A stretch of 64,000 nucleotides of DNA from Zygnema cylindricum (GCA_037447655.1 JBBHKE010001398.1:17984-81983), one strand, 5' to 3'. Shown: positions 1 to 12,162, numbered from the stretch's first letter. A program made the numbers and translations. The notes: generated by a model from the letters alone, not told the origin.

Positions 1-1233
1 AGTTAGAAGAAACCTTTTATATGAAGCAGCCTGAAATGTATGAAAAGAAAGGAAAAGAGAAGTTAGTTTGCAAATTAATGAAATCTCTATATGGACTAAA
101 ATAGGCTTTGGGCAATGGAATCTCAAGTTAGATGAATTTTTGACTGGACTACGTTTTAAAAGAATTAGTTCAAATCATTCAATGTATGTTTTACGAGGGA
201 AAGATGTGGTACTTTACATTGCTGTATATGTCGATGATTTATTATTAATATGCAAGTCAATCGATGAAATAAACCGCATCAAAGCGGCTTTAAAGTCTAG
301 GTTTGAGATGAAGGACCTCGGTCAGGCTAAGTATATCTTAAGCACACAAGTAGAAAGAGACATAAATTAAATGCTGATTATGTTGACTCAGAAAGAAGCA
401 ATAGATAATATGCTGGAAAAAATCGAAATGAGTGAGGTGAAACAATCTCTAAAACCAATGGAATTTAGACAAAAATTGGAGGGAAGTGACTCAAACTCAG
501 GCATAATAATTAGCAATAGTGTAGAGTCCGGGGAGGAGGAGTTTGTGGCTTTAAAACCATACAGACAAGTAGTCGAAAGTCTTATATACTTTATGAGCTG
601 TAGAAGACCTGATGTTGCAGCAGCTGTGGGGGTCTTGAAAAGGAGTGTGCTGAATCCTAAAAGAGGAGACTGAGAAGTAGCAAAAAGGGTTTTGAGATAT
701 CTAGCATGTACTTGAAATCTCAAGCTTGTTATCGGAGGAGGAGATGTTAAGTTACAAACTTGGAGCGACGGGAGTTATGGAGATATGCCTAGTCGGAAGT
801 CTACAATCGGTTTTGTTTTGAAGATTGGACATGGAACTTGCTGTTAGAGCGGCAAGCTACAAAATGTCATATCCCAATCTACAATGGAGTCAGAATATAT
901 GGCAGCAGCTTTAGCCCTCAAGGAACTCCTATGGGTCAAGTCCATTTTACACGAACTCGGCTACATGCAGATAGATGCTAAGATAATCTAGTGTGATAAC
1001 CAAGCAGTAATTGCTACTGCCTCTAACCATAGTCACCACTTTAAGAGCAAACATATGGATGTGAGACTTCATTTTGTCAAAAAAAATGTGCTTGCAAAGG
1101 TCATAAAATTATGTTATTTACCGAATGAAAAGATGGTGGCATGCTAATTAAAACCCTTCCTGCTCCTAAGTTGCAGTATTGCAAAAAGGGTATTGGGTTA
1201 AGTGAGTAACTGAGTCTAAAGATTTAGGGGAGT
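1..1233 (+). pseudogene. Family-A Copia pol remnant: RT C-terminal half and RNase H (element A0, cut by window edge)
   Basis: Degraded end of a Ty1/Copia polyprotein entering from the left edge. The conceptual translation shows the RT segment before the SLYGLK motif, the catalytic YVDD box near 229, then the RNase H motifs WSD-SYGD near 762, ESEYMAAA near 890, CDNQAVIA near 990 and HHFKSKHMDVRLHF near 1035. Several stops and frame changes break it, for example a stop just after SLYGLK near 102 and another near 670. It ends at a purine-rich tract (ttaggggag, about 1224-1233) directly before the LTR start TGTTGAAAT. The RNase H wording (SRKST-GFVLKIG) matches element A1 near 42 kb, so it belongs to family A. 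Dead element; the upstream gag, protease and integrase lie outside the window. Confidence 0.85.
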
Positions 1234-3474
1234 GTTGAAATATGAAATATTTATTTTCAGTATTGGAGTTGTGAGGGGAGGTTAATGACTTAGAATATAT
1301 TTGGAAAATAATGATGTAATACTTACCTTCAATAGTGTGGCAGTAGCAAAAGTACTTTTAAGTATGTTGTATTTTCACAGGGACACGCGTCAACAAGAGA
1401 AGATTATGCAGGTTCTACGCAATAGCGCCGACGACCATTTACACGTGTCACGCATCAGACGAGCGGATTCACAGAAACCGGACGAACAGAGTCTAAACCA
1501 CATATCCGGGAAATATATGGTACGGTATTCCATAGTCACCATTGATTCAAATTGTGTCGACGGACGCGAGTCACATAGGATCACAAGTGACGAAGCATAC
1601 ACGTATGCACTCAGGTTATTCGTACTACACGACCACAGTCGGCTGGACTTTAGTGACCACTGCTGACTTAACACCTGAAACACTTATTGTACAATCTTCC
1701 ATTTGTATATATTTGAAGAACATTGATTTGTAGTTTAGCTTGATAGAAAATAGTGTTTCACTATTCAATTTTTGGAAAGTAGCAATAAGGGTCTGGATGT
1801 ACTCATTGTACAGTGATGTATAGTTTAGGTACTTTGTGTTCTCCATAGCCTATTTAAAGCCATGGATTACTCACGGAAGACACTCACAAACTACCCCAAA
1901 AAAAGTCGTGTTTAATACAACACAGATTACTCCACAATATATAAAACCATTTCAAACTGCAGTAAAATGCAGTTTATACTAGATAATATAACCTCCCAAA
2001 ATTACAGCCTCATCCACAAAGGAATCCAAAAGATATGAGCTCCAGAGTTTCCCAAGAATCCAAAAGATATGAGCTCTAAAGTTTCCCAAAAACCACTGAC
2101 AGCTTATCAAACTAACCAAGTTGACTTCTCACAGAATTCTACTGAATTGACAAACCATCATGAAACTACGTAAAAAAATATTTTATAGGTCATCAAACAT
2201 GACCTTAAAGTTTCATACAAAAACATCAATCAGGGTGATCACACCATCACGTCAAATTGTACATCTGCCATTACTTTGATAAACTCAACTGTGATAGATG
2301 AAAAATAATCTAAGTCCTACAAGTTATACTTAATCTACTGTGTCCTACACTAATCCTAGAGCTACACCTGTCACTAATTAACTAGTAAAAAAATGCGCTA
2401 AACTACAAACATATGTTTCTCAAGTATTTACAAATATATGTCCGTACAAAATGTGTTATCGATGCTTAGTCAGCATCAGTCATATAAGTCCATCTGACCA
2501 TGGCCGTACAGTGCAAAACTCCTGAATATGTGTAGGTGATAAAGTAGACAACACGTCGTGCTTAAGTCATTTGTGGTCCCAGCGTGAATCCCATCCTTAA
2601 AAAGTGTGAGCCTCCAAATATATCGGCGGACGCCGTCCGTACTTCAAATATACCATAAACCAATTGTGCCTCTTCAATCATGTCCGTACCAGGACTTCGT
2701 ACTTAATCATAAATGCCGGTAAGTAATTTATTGTCCACTTGCAAAATATGACTTGTTGTACTGGTGACTTAACTTTTCCATAAATTCCGTCTGTCTTATT
2801 ATGATACATCAAATACTTTGTAATGTTTCACGTCAGATCACTTCGCGATCTATCGTCCATTTCGAATGCTTGTTCACGCCACACGTCACTTTAATATTAT
2901 CCTTACAACTACTCCCCCAATCCGCAAATACATTCCAACGGCCACGTTAAATGAAGCTAGTACTTACGCATTAAAACTCGCGTCAGGTACCCATGAAACG
3001 TCGCGTGCGCACAAAATGTCGCGTACACACGAAACTATCTTTTCAAAATAACACTTTGTTCTATAATAGTATTCTACTGTAGTTGTAGGTGTAAACATTT
3101 GATGTGGTTTCAAGTGTAAACATATGATTTGATGGTTAGCAATAGATACTCACTTCGAGTATATAGTTTAGAACTTAGACATTTTTCTGTATCCAGTTTT
3201 GGGACTATGATAATATAAGGGCAGGTTTTAGGAAACTTCTAGACATCATATCATATGGTATACTGGGTCAATTAGGGTGCAATTTTGGGAATTGCCAGTT
3301 TGATATGTGGTGTTTGTTGTAATGAATTTAGTATAGATCAGCCTTTTGAGTCACATTTTGTGTCAAGTGGAACTTGGCTATTGAATAAGGTTCTTGATAG
3401 TTTATGTTATTTACATGTCTACTTCCACTAATACTGCTAGTCATCCTCATGCAACGTTGGTTGTAGAACAACAC
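1234..3474 (+). repeat. A0 3' LTR, family A, interrupted by another LTR-like insert
   Basis: Starts TGTTGAAAT after the polypurine tract and ends TTGTAGAACAACA near 3474, the same TGTTG...CAACA ends as the A1 LTRs at 40508-41545 and 46775-47791. The first part (1234 to about 1840) and the last part (about 3140-3474) align in order with the 1.04-kb A1 LTR. The last 60 bp read as an open frame beginning MSTST, as in the other A LTRs. The middle 1.2-1.3 kb is an insertion. Confidence 0.7.
1900..3060 (-). repeat. Reverse-oriented family-A LTR-like insertion inside the A0 LTR
   Basis: Ends approximate. Read on the + strand, blocks such as cgatgcttagtcagc (near 2460) and the ttgtggtccca repeat (near 2570) occur in the order of the minus-strand A1 LTR at 40508-41545, so this is a second A-type LTR in opposite orientation. 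I saw no clean target-site duplication, and the sequence is diverged. The open stretch 2866-3051 inside it is not a gene. Confidence 0.45.
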
Positions 3475-3484
3475 CCTTCACGTT

Positions 3485-3802
3485 GTTGCACATAAATATT
3501 TTATGAGAGGACACTGTTCAAAAAGGCATTTCTCACATCCATCTGATGAACATGGAAATCATTTTCAGAAGCAAATGCAAGAGATGAGCAACTAGAGCAT
3601 AAGTTTTGGTGAAAATAATATTGTCAATTTGCGGAAATCCTTTGGCTACCAAGCCGGATTTGTATTTGCCGATGGATCCGTCTGCTCCTTTTTTAAACGC
3701 GGAAAACCCACTTTGAACCAATAGCTTTGTGACCTCAAGGAAGGGGATTAAGATTCCAAGTGTTGTTAGATAGGAGGGCAGAATACTCTGCGTCATTTGC
3801 AC
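3485..3802 (-). pseudogene. Copia reverse transcriptase fragment
   Basis: The minus-strand translation contains GADGSIGKYKSGLVAKGF followed by FTKTYALVA. These match the RT N-terminal motif of Copia elements, normally of the form IERYKARLVAKGF and ETFAPVVR. It then runs to about 3490 with a garbled version of the HQMDVKTAFL region. Residues differ from families A-D here, so it is probably another Copia lineage. There is no start, no catalytic YVDD and no LTR near it: an isolated scrap next to the A0 LTR. Confidence 0.7.
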
Positions 3803-5150
3803 TTTTCGAAAGGTGGAAGTCAGGGCGTTTGAGATTGGATTTCGAAGAGATAAAAGATGTTATGAGAGAGGCAAAGGCGCTACTGAATAATTATAAGCAA
3901 GGGATGCATGACCCATGGTTTCAATGAGGTGAGCATAAGGCCACGGGATCTTGCCGAGTATCGACGAGAAGGATTAGAAGGGAGAGTAAAGGGGGATAAA
4001 TGAGGGTTGGCATCTAAAAAGAGGGAAGTGGGAGAGATTATAATGCCTAGAAGAGAGGTAAAGAGAGGATCGTCTTCAAAGGTAAGGGGAGAGGACTAAA
4101 ATGGGGGGAGAGAAGGATTAATTATGGGGGCATTGATAAAATTAGTGGGGGGAAGAGACGAGAGTGGAGGAAGGGAAAGTGTGGGAATTGAGAGAGAAAT
4201 AAAGTCAATAAAGTCGGGTGTTGATTGGATGGAGGAGGGGGGGGTCACAAAGAGAGGGATAAGAGGAAAGTTCAACGGGAGGGGAGGGAATGGGAAGACC
4301 GGAGAGAGTTTGGAGAAGAGGGGATACGTTAAAAGTAACGTCGCGTGTGGTGATCACACAATGACGGGAATGGCACCAAATGCGGTAGGCTTTTGAGTAA
4401 GGGCATACCCTACAAACGTTCCACAAAGCGAACGAGCGCCCTATTTTCCGGTTGATTGAGTGAGGTCTTTGTACCACATTTTGTAACCGAAAGTACGAGA
4501 GTGCGTTTTGTACGCTTCGATTGAATGTGGTTTCCGCCCGCGCGCCGCTTCGTACGGCTTTGTACTTTAGGTTGGTAATTAAATGTTTCGTCGTTTGGAT
4601 TTTTAGGGTTTACAAGTTTTTTTAGGTTTTATAACTTATCGATAAGTGGTAATGAATGGTTAAGATTTAAACAGTTAAGAGCCTTAATTCGCGATGGTAA
4701 AACCATGTGTGGACAAAAGAGGTAAAAAAAATGAAAAAACATTTAAAGATTACAAGAGTCACAAGAATGTAAGCCAAGTCTAAAAGATTAAAACAAGCAA
4801 AACAACTAACATAAGATTGTGAGTGACGATGAGAGATTATGGTTAACCAAAAACACTTCTAGTAATATAAAGGGTAATATGAGGGTATTGCTTGGGAACT
4901 TTTGTTTTATGAAAATGGGTTTATATGAATATTATTTGTTGTGATCTTGGTTAAAGTTAAGATTTTCCGCATACTTTTTACTGCACATTTGCAATGTTCA
5001 TCTTTTGGGACATTCAAACATCAACAGTATTTGCTTCTTTTGTTGGTCGACAATTTAGGTGTATCATATTTTTTTAATAAAGTCCTCCTTTAACAAGAGC
5101 AAAATACGAAATCGGACAAAATATGAAAAGTAAACAATTTTATGTCGGTG
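3803..5150. other. No gene seen; purine-rich then AT-rich spacer
   Basis: 3800-4400 is strongly G/A-rich on the + strand, so open frames appear by composition on both strands (4124-4396, 4205-4477) but carry no domain. 4400-4620 has several GTAC/GTACG words. 4620-5150 is AT-rich with nothing recognised. Confidence 0.6.
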
Positions 5151-5470
5151 TTTCGTATATTTTTTTATCGAGTTCTTTCCTTTTGAAAATGCGCATAATA
5201 CTCTTGTGACTTTAGACCTTCGCAAATAAGTTAGTGAAGTTTATTATTTTGGAGAAAGTAAGAGGGATTTTGAGAAAATATGCGGTTTTTGAGAATGTTC
5301 TTCTTTAAAAAAAATGGTTATTAAACAATATGGGGTTCCTTTCATCCTACGTATTTTAAGTAAGATTGACAATTTTAACCTCTTTCAATATATCCTGCTT
5401 AAGAGGAACTAAAGTAATTTCTTTCACGCCTCACTCTCCCTTGCTCTCTACCCCTCTCTCCCTCGCTCTC
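5151..5470 (+). repeat. Repeat R, copy 1
   Basis: About 300 bp beginning at a T-rich tatatttttttatcgag motif. It is nearly identical to 15312-15635 and, like that copy, runs into a CT-rich tract and then a B-family LTR. Shared landmarks include aatgcgcataatactcttg, ttattattttggagaaag and caatatggggtt. Direct orientation, about 10.16 kb apart. No coding potential. Confidence 0.8.
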
Positions 5471-5740
5471 TACCCCTCTTTCCCTCCCTATCCTTCCCTC
5501 GCTCTCCCTCTCCCCCACCCTATCCCTCTCTTTCTAACCATCCCCTTCTCCCGCCGATCTTTCCCCCCCCCTCATCTTCCTCCTCCTCCCTCCCTCCTCA
5601 TCTTCCGATCTTGTCTTGCTTATCTCCGTTCCATCTTTTTTCCCCCCCCTTCCTCTGATTCTATCTTTGCCTACCTTCCACTCCCCACCCCTCTCACTCT
5701 CCCTCTCCCTCCCTATCTCTGTCTCCGCTTCCGATGATAG
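5426..5740. repeat. CT-rich low-complexity tract
   Basis: Pyrimidine-rich imperfect CCCT/CTCC repeats. A stretch of about 45 bp near 5498-5545 (ctccctctcccccaccctat and onward) recurs at 15017-15065, so the tract was copied with repeat R sequence. The open frame 5366-5737 is compositional. Confidence 0.85.
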
Positions 5741-5763
5741 ATGATGACTATCGTCATCAAAAT

Positions 5764-6825
5764 TATAGAAATTGATGGCTTTTTTAGTATTTTCTAGGTC
5801 TAAAATGAAATGCAGAAAGAAGCCAGGGTAGTCTGCCTCTAACTTCTCTCTCTAACTCCCACACTTGTTGCGCTAACTGAGAAGTTGGAGAGGAAGCTAG
5901 AGCCATGGCTACCTAGGCTATCCAGAGGTTTACGGGAAATAGACAAGTTGATTTACGGATAGGTAGTTTATTTACTAAAAGGGGAGATGTCGAATCCAGG
6001 ATTTGATTCTGGTACCTGCCGTCCGATAAAGCTGACGGTAGCCGGTAGACTTATCCATTAAGTCTAGGACTAGAGTTACATGCTATAGGGTTTGTTAGTT
6101 ATTTAAATGTTATCACGTAGGATAATTCATTTAACGGCAACTGATTACGAGATACATAGATGCAGTTAGGTAAAAGTTGGATTACGGTACTGATAAGAAA
6201 CGAGTACCGCCCATTTGTTTTTTTAAACAAAACAAATAACACGCAAGTATTTATAACGGCTACGATTGAAATCTGCATTCAATCGGACGGCGGAAAAGAA
6301 AGCCAAGATCGCGGAAGAGATTCTCGGCGGTTTGTGGTCATCGCCACATCGGATGATACGTGGCACGATTACGTTGGATCGCGGCATCTCCGCGAATTAC
6401 GGGACCGAATCCGGATATGACATGTGTCGACATTTAGGCCATGCCGTACAATATCCAACAATAAAGTACATCGGCAGCTAAACTTTTGTGTACGGCAGTG
6501 TAATATGATTGGTGTCGTACACAAATAGATAGAGTTTTAGAGAGATAGGACTTAGAAAAATTTGGTAGATAGGACCCTCTCTCCCAGAGAGCTTCTATAC
6601 AAAAGGTCAACTTTGACCCTCCATAACTTACTGCTCAGGGAGCAAATTCAGAGATTCTTTTTGCAGTCGGCTCAGGGGAGTCTTGCCTTCACGGGGTGAA
6701 GGTGGTCAGAGTTTTTGTCAGCCAGGGTGGCATTTATTCTTGCTAAACACAAAGGGGTCAAGGTTATCCTAAAGGCTTCTTGCACACTGACCATTCTGAG
6801 GATCTATAGAGGTCTCATAGTTGCG
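5764..6825 (+). repeat. B1 5' LTR
   Basis: 1062 bp, paired with 11050-12112. Starts tatagaaattg (canonical TGTAGAAA mutated) and ends gttgcg. Contains the antisense tRNA-like block (about 5995-6070), an ORF-like core (6266-6481) and the GTAC/CCAAT module (6446-6520). Confidence 0.9.
6446..6520 (+). promoter_or_regulatory. LTR GTAC cluster with CCAAT box (B1 5' LTR)
   Basis: Four GTAC tetramers in 75 bp (6446, 6466, 6490, 6517) with ATTGG (inverted CCAAT) at 6508-6512. The same arrangement lies at the same place in the other B, C and D LTRs, upstream of the LTR end that encodes the gag start. A role as U3 promoter/enhancer is inference. GTAC is the core bound by plant SBP-box proteins. Confidence 0.4.
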
Positions 6826-6840
6826 GGTTATGGGCCCACC
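6826..6840 (+). other. Primer binding site: initiator tRNA-Met anticodon arm (half-tRNA type)
   Basis: Immediately after the LTR the 15-mer GGTTATGGGCCCACC is the exact complement of GGUGGGCCCAUAACC, the anticodon arm of plant initiator tRNA-Met. It is not the complement of the tRNA 3' end (TGGTATCAGAGC). Drosophila copia has the same GGTTATGGGCCCA after its LTR and primes from a cleaved 5' tRNA half. The ATG in the site is also the in-frame Met of gag. Confidence 0.8.
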
Positions 6841-9800
6841 CTCTAGGGTACCCATCTTTAATGGAACTCGCTTCATATACTGGGAAAGTATGATGATAGG
6901 AGCTATATGCGAGAAAAGGTTTTGGGGGTTAGTGAGTGGACAAGTGGGGTCTCTATCAGGTCTTGGAATCCCTCCAGGGTTTGGAGGAAGCAGATTCACC
7001 AGGAAAGCAGATCCATCTTCAACGGAGGAGACAAAAGAAGTGGAGGTGGTAGACAAAGGAAAAGAGAAGGAGACGACCACACCAATAGCAACTGGTTCGG
7101 CATTCATGTCACCTATTCCGAGGAACGAGGAGAATGATACTGATACCTGGGACTTCAATAATATGGCGGCAAAGCACTTCATCCTGCACCATCTTACTTA
7201 AGGGCTTGCATGTCCTCATTTGCATGAAGAAAGGGCATCTGATCTTTGGATGGCTCTCATAGAGATGTACTGAAGTGGTACGATTAAACATCAACAGTTG
7301 GCTGATCAGAAAATAAAGGGGTATGTATACGAAGGGGGGAAGATGTTGAATTTTTACAATGACCTTGCTACACTTTTTATGGAGCTATAGAGTGTTAGAA
7401 AAGAATTTAGTGAAAAGGAAAAGGTTAACTATTTACTGATGAAGTTACCCGATGAGTTCAAAAATATAGTCAACAGTGTGCAAGTCTTGCCGGACTCAAG
7501 GTGGATATGGAACTCAGTGGTAGGAATGATTCTCGTTCAGGAGAATACGATTGAGATCCAAAGGGGAGGAAAGATTGGGCAAGCCTTGGCAGTTGGGACC
7601 GATTGGAGGAAAAATGATTCCAAGAAACAGGTAGTAAATTATCGAGGGGAGGGGCAAAAAAATCAGACCGAGGAGTTCGGACCAAGGACTCCCAAGGGTT
7701 TGTGCCATTTTTGAAAGAAACCAGGGCACTATACGGCTCAGTGCACTAAGCTAACCGAGCTTCGGTTAAAGGAGGGGAAGACCGGTGGAACCCGGAGAGA
7801 AAAGAAAAAGGCCCTTGTGACACAGGTACACGAGGTGGAATCCGAAGACGAGGACGATTAGCTCCTATTGGATGAGGAGTTTTAAGCAACAAACGAGGTA
7901 GAAATTCCACGAAAGCACAAATATGTTTTCGGTGGATTTAAAGATGAAGCAGGCTAGATTGTAGAGTCAGGTGCCTCCATGCACATGTGTAAGGATAAAC
8001 ACCTGTTCACTAAGATAAGAAAGACTCCCACCGTAGAAATAGAGTATGGGGATGGGAGGATAGTCACCACTACTCTTGTAGGATCGTTAGATTTGAAAGT
8101 GTTAATAGAAGGAAAGACATCCATATTAACATTCTTTGATGTGTTGTTTATTCCGGAGGGATGTTTAGGCTGATTTTAAGCAATGAAAAGAAGAGACTTT
8201 ATTATGTTGGTGTTCATGATATAATGATGTGGCATAAGAGGCTCGGCCATGTGAATCTAGTTAAGCAAAGAGAGATGAAAAAGATGGGAGTGGTGGAAGG
8301 GATTCAGTTCGGTGAGAGTGAGAATCTTAGTGATTGTAGTGGTTGTGCTCAAGGTAAAGCACACAAATTACCCTTTCCCAAAACAGCCACCTATAAGGGA
8401 GAAAAAATTCTAGATTTAGTACACAAAGATATTTGGGGACCGGCTAAAGTACCCTCACGGGGAGGGAAGAGATTTAGGATGACTATCATTGATGATTCGT
8501 CTCGGTATTCCAGGGTGTATTTTTTGAAAAACAAGTCACAAGCTTAGGATTATTTTAGACAATATAAAGCATGGAGAGAAAAACTCCATGAAACTCCAAT
8601 CAAGAGAGTAAGGAGTGACAATGTTGGAGAGTATACTTCTAACCAGTTTGAGGTTTTTTTGAGGGAAGATGGAGTCTAACACCAAAAGACAGTTCCAGAA
8701 AACCCGGAACAGAATGGGGTAGCTGAAAGATTAAATAAGACACTAAGTGATAGTGCTAGAAGTATGTTGTCGGATAAGAAGATAGGAAAAAGGTTTTGGG
8801 CAAAAGCAATGTACTGTGCTAATTACCTCAAAAATAGAGTTCTTAATTCAGCTATAAAAGGTCAAATACTTTATGAGAGATTGGACCGGCCGGAAACAAG
8901 GCATATCTCACTTAAAGGTTTTCGACAGTCAAGTATTCAGTCTAGATACAGATCTGTCTAATTGGAAGCTAGATCCTAAAGGAAAACCGAGATACTTATT
9001 AGGATATGATGAGGATGTTAAAGGATATAGAGTTTATGATCTAAAAAGGGAAGATATAATCTTAGTTAAGCATCTAGTAGTTATGGATGGAGGAAATTCT
9101 GTGGATCCCTTCAAGTATACAAAGTCAGTAAAAATCACATTTGAGTCAAAAAAATTCGATGACTTTGAGTTTCCTAACTATGCAGGTTTTAGAGAAGATG
9201 ACATTCTTGGAGGTACAAATCAGACCGAAAAGGAATCGGCTTCGGAAACTCTAGTAACAACTCTACCCGAAGCGGTGGACTTGGTGGAAATTGATTCCGA
9301 ATCAAAGGACAGGGGAGAAGCCGAGATTGTTCGAAAAAACCCACGAGAACAAACTATTCCGGCCACAGATTTTGAGGGGGGAAGGAGAAAAAGCAAAAGA
9401 TTGCAAGAAAAATAAGTTAATAACAAGGTAACAAAACTACCTCATCAAGATGAACCTCAAACTTATGGAAGGGCGATGACTTGTCGAGAAAGAAACCGGT
9501 GGAAGACAGCCATCAATGAGGAGATGGCCTCAATTATGGCAGTCGATACTTGGGAGCTGGTGGATTGTCCACCTAACCGAAAACCAATCGGTTGTAAGTG
9601 CGTTTTCAAATTAAAACTGAACCCAGATAACACAATCGAGCGCTACAAGGCCCGATTAGTGGCAAAGGGATTTACACAAAAAGAGGGAATTGACTACGAG
9701 GAAACCTTTGCCCCGGTCGTCAGATTTCCCTCCGTCCGCATACTTCTCAATCTGGCAGCAACGAAAAACATGGAGGTGCACCAGATGGACATCAAAACAA

Positions 9801-11035
9801 CCATTTTGCATGGAGAATTGGAAGAGGAGATCTTCATGCAACAAACCCGAAGGATTTGTGGAAGAAGGAGAGGAGAGTAAGGTATGCCGGCTGATTAAAT
9901 CTCTTTATGGTTTGAAACAAGCTCCTCGACAGTGGAATAAGAAACATGATGAGTTTCTTACCGGTATGGGATATATCCGGATCAGCTCAGATCACTCAAT
10001 CTATGTTTTTGAAGATGAGGAAGGTATTATATTTATTGCAATTTATGTTGATGATTTGCTTCTTTTAAGTAAATCAATGGAAAAAATTAACAAACTGAAA
10101 ATCGATCTTAAAGGGAGATTTGAAATGAATGATATGGGGGAGGCAAAATATATTTTGGGAATTCAAGTAGAAAGAGACCGAGAAAAAAAGATTATAAGAT
10201 TGACTCTAAAGGAAGCAATAGGGAACATGTTGAAAAATTTTCAGATGGATAAAGCTAATAGTTGTACAACTCCAGTCGAGTTAAAGAAGGGAAGTGAAGG
10301 GAGTAAGGATGAAAGAGTCATATTTTTAGACGAGGAATTAAATCTTGAAGAACAGAAGTTCATGCAGACTACTCCTTACAGGCAAGTAGTGGGAAGCCTA
10401 ATCTATTTTATGAATTGTACCCGACCGGATTTAGCTGCAGCTTTAGGAGTGCTAAGTAGAAGTCTAAATGCTCCCACTAAAAAGGATTGGGAGGCAGCTA
10501 GAGACTCCTAAGATATTTGATAGGAACTAGGGATCTATGGTTGCATTTGGGTGGGGAGAATACTGACATCACTACTTGGAGTGATGCCAGTTATGGTGAT
10601 GCTCCGATGAGCAGATGTACTTCTGGATATGTATTATATGTGGGTGATACGGCTTGCTGTTGGACTAGCAAACAGCAAAAGGTTATTGCTCAGTCCACCA
10701 TGGAGGCTGAGTATATGGCCTCTTGCTCTGCTATAAATGAATATATATGGGTCAAGTATTTGCATGGTGAGCTTGGTTACCTTAAGAGTGGTGTGCATAA
10801 TTTTTTTTGTGATAATGAGGCAGCAATCGCTATTTCTGCCAATCCTAAACATCATTTTAAAGCCAAACACATGGACTTTAGACTCAGCTTTGTTCGAGAG
10901 AAAGTAGAAAAAAAAAATCAGTTTAGAGTACAGACCAGATAGCGAGATGGTAGCAGATATGATGACCAAACCTGTGCCTTCCCCTAAGCTAATTTTCTGT
11001 AGGGAGAAGTGTGGTCTGAAATTAAAGTTTGACTA
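6826..11035 (+). pseudogene. B1 gag-pol polyprotein, multiply disrupted
   Basis: Retrotransposon capsid and replication polyprotein. Visible in order: gag start MGPPSRVPIFNG (6830); gag core; a zinc knuckle CHFxKKPGHYTAQC near 7703 with its second Cys lost to a stop; protease motif ESGAS near 7965 (Asp of DSGAS is Glu); integrase zinc finger WHKRLGH...CSGCAQGKAH (8230-8370); integrase core with SDNxGEYTS and NGVAERLN; RT with TFAPVVR, HQMDIKT, SLYGLKQAPRQW and YVDD (about 10047); RNase H WSDASYGDAP, EAEYMAS, DNEAAI. Stops occur near 7199, 7272, 7712 and 7955, with a frameshift near 9845. About 127 bp between protease and integrase are missing at 8158 compared with B3. Non-functional. Confidence 0.9.
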
Positions 11036-11049
11036 GAAAATAAGGGGAG
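11036..11049 (+). other. B1 polypurine tract
   Basis: Purine run aaaataaggggag immediately upstream of the 3' LTR start, the expected plus-strand primer position. The same ggggag lies next to the B2 3' LTR at 16877-16890 (minus). Confidence 0.8.
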
Positions 11050-12112
11050 TGTAGAAATTCATGGTTCTTTTAGTATTTTCTAGGTATAAAATGAAATGCA
11101 GAAAGAAGCCAAGGCAGTCTGCCTCTAACTTCTCTCTCTAACTCCCACACTTGTTGCAGTCAGTGAGAAGTTGGAGAGGAAGCTAGAGCCATGGCTACCT
11201 AGGCTATCCAGAGTTTTACAGGAAATAGACTAGTTGATTTACGGATAGGTAGTTTATTTACTAAAAGGGGAGATTTCGAATCTAGGATTTGATCTTGGTA
11301 CGTGCTGTCCGATAAAGCTGACGGTAGCCGGTTGACTTATCCATTAAGTCTAGGACAAGAGTTACATGCTATATGGTTTGTTAGTTATTTAAATGTTACC
11401 ACGTAGGATAATTCATTTAACGGCAACTGATTACAGGATACATAGATACAGTTAGGTAAAAGTTGGATTACGGTACTGATAAGAAACGAGTACCGCGCAT
11501 TTGTTTCTTTAAACAAACAAATAACGCGCAAGTATTTATGACGGCTACGATTGAAATCTGCATTCAATCGGACGGTCGGGAAGAATGCTGAGATCGCGGA
11601 AGAGAATCTCGGCGGTTTGTGGTCATCGCCACATCGGATGAAACGTGGCACAATTACATTCGATCGCGACATCTCAGGAGATTACAGGACCGAATCCGGA
11701 TATGACATGTGTCGACATTTAGGCCATGTCGTAAAATATTCGTACAGAAAGTACATCGATAGCTAAACTTTTTTGTACGGCAGTGTAATATGATTGGTGC
11801 CGTACACCAATAGATAGAGTTTTCGAGAGAGATAGGACTTAGAAAAATTTGGTAGATAGGACCCTCTTTCCCAGAGAACTTTTGTACAAAAGGTCAACTT
11901 TGACCCTCCATAACTTACTGCTCAAGGAACAAATTCAGAGATTCTTTTTGCTGTCGACTCAGGGGAGTCTTGCCTTAACGTAGTAAGGTGGTCAAAGTTT
12001 TTGTCAGCCAGGGTGGCATTTATTCTTGCTGAAACACAAAAGGGTCAGGGTTATCCTTGAGGCTTCTTGCAAGCTGTCTATTATGAGGATCTATGGAGGT
12101 CTCAGAGTTGCA
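11050..12112 (+). repeat. B1 3' LTR
   Basis: 1063 bp, TGTAGAAATTC...GAGTTGCA, co-linear with the 5' LTR and with canonical ends. Its last 20 bp encode MEVSELQ in the gag frame. Carries an open LTR-internal frame at 11551-11766 homologous to that of the other B LTRs. Confidence 0.9.
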
Positions 12113-12162
12113 GATATAGTCTCTAAAGATTTATGGCTTTAAAGTCACTTCTTGTTGCACTA

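Larger units (their letters stand above)
5764..12112 (+). mobile_element. Copia element B1 (full-length structure, degenerate)
   Basis: 6.35-kb LTR retrotransposon: 5' LTR 5764-6825, PBS 6826-6840, gag-pol 6826-11035, polypurine tract 11036-11049, 3' LTR 11050-12112. The order gag-protease-integrase-RT-RNase H makes it Ty1/Copia. The terminal TG is mutated to TA at the 5' end and the CA of the 5' LTR to CG. Flanking 5-mers (aaaat, gatat) do not match, so no target-site duplication is visible. It sits directly behind repeat R and a CT tract, the same arrangement as B3. Confidence 0.9.

Noticed and set aside
4124-4477. Overlapping 90-codon frames on both strands
   Set aside because: Purine-rich composition opens both strands; no domain, no repeat of the frame elsewhere.
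5366-5737. 123-codon Pro/Leu/Ser-rich frame
   Set aside because: It is the translation of the CT-rich tract.
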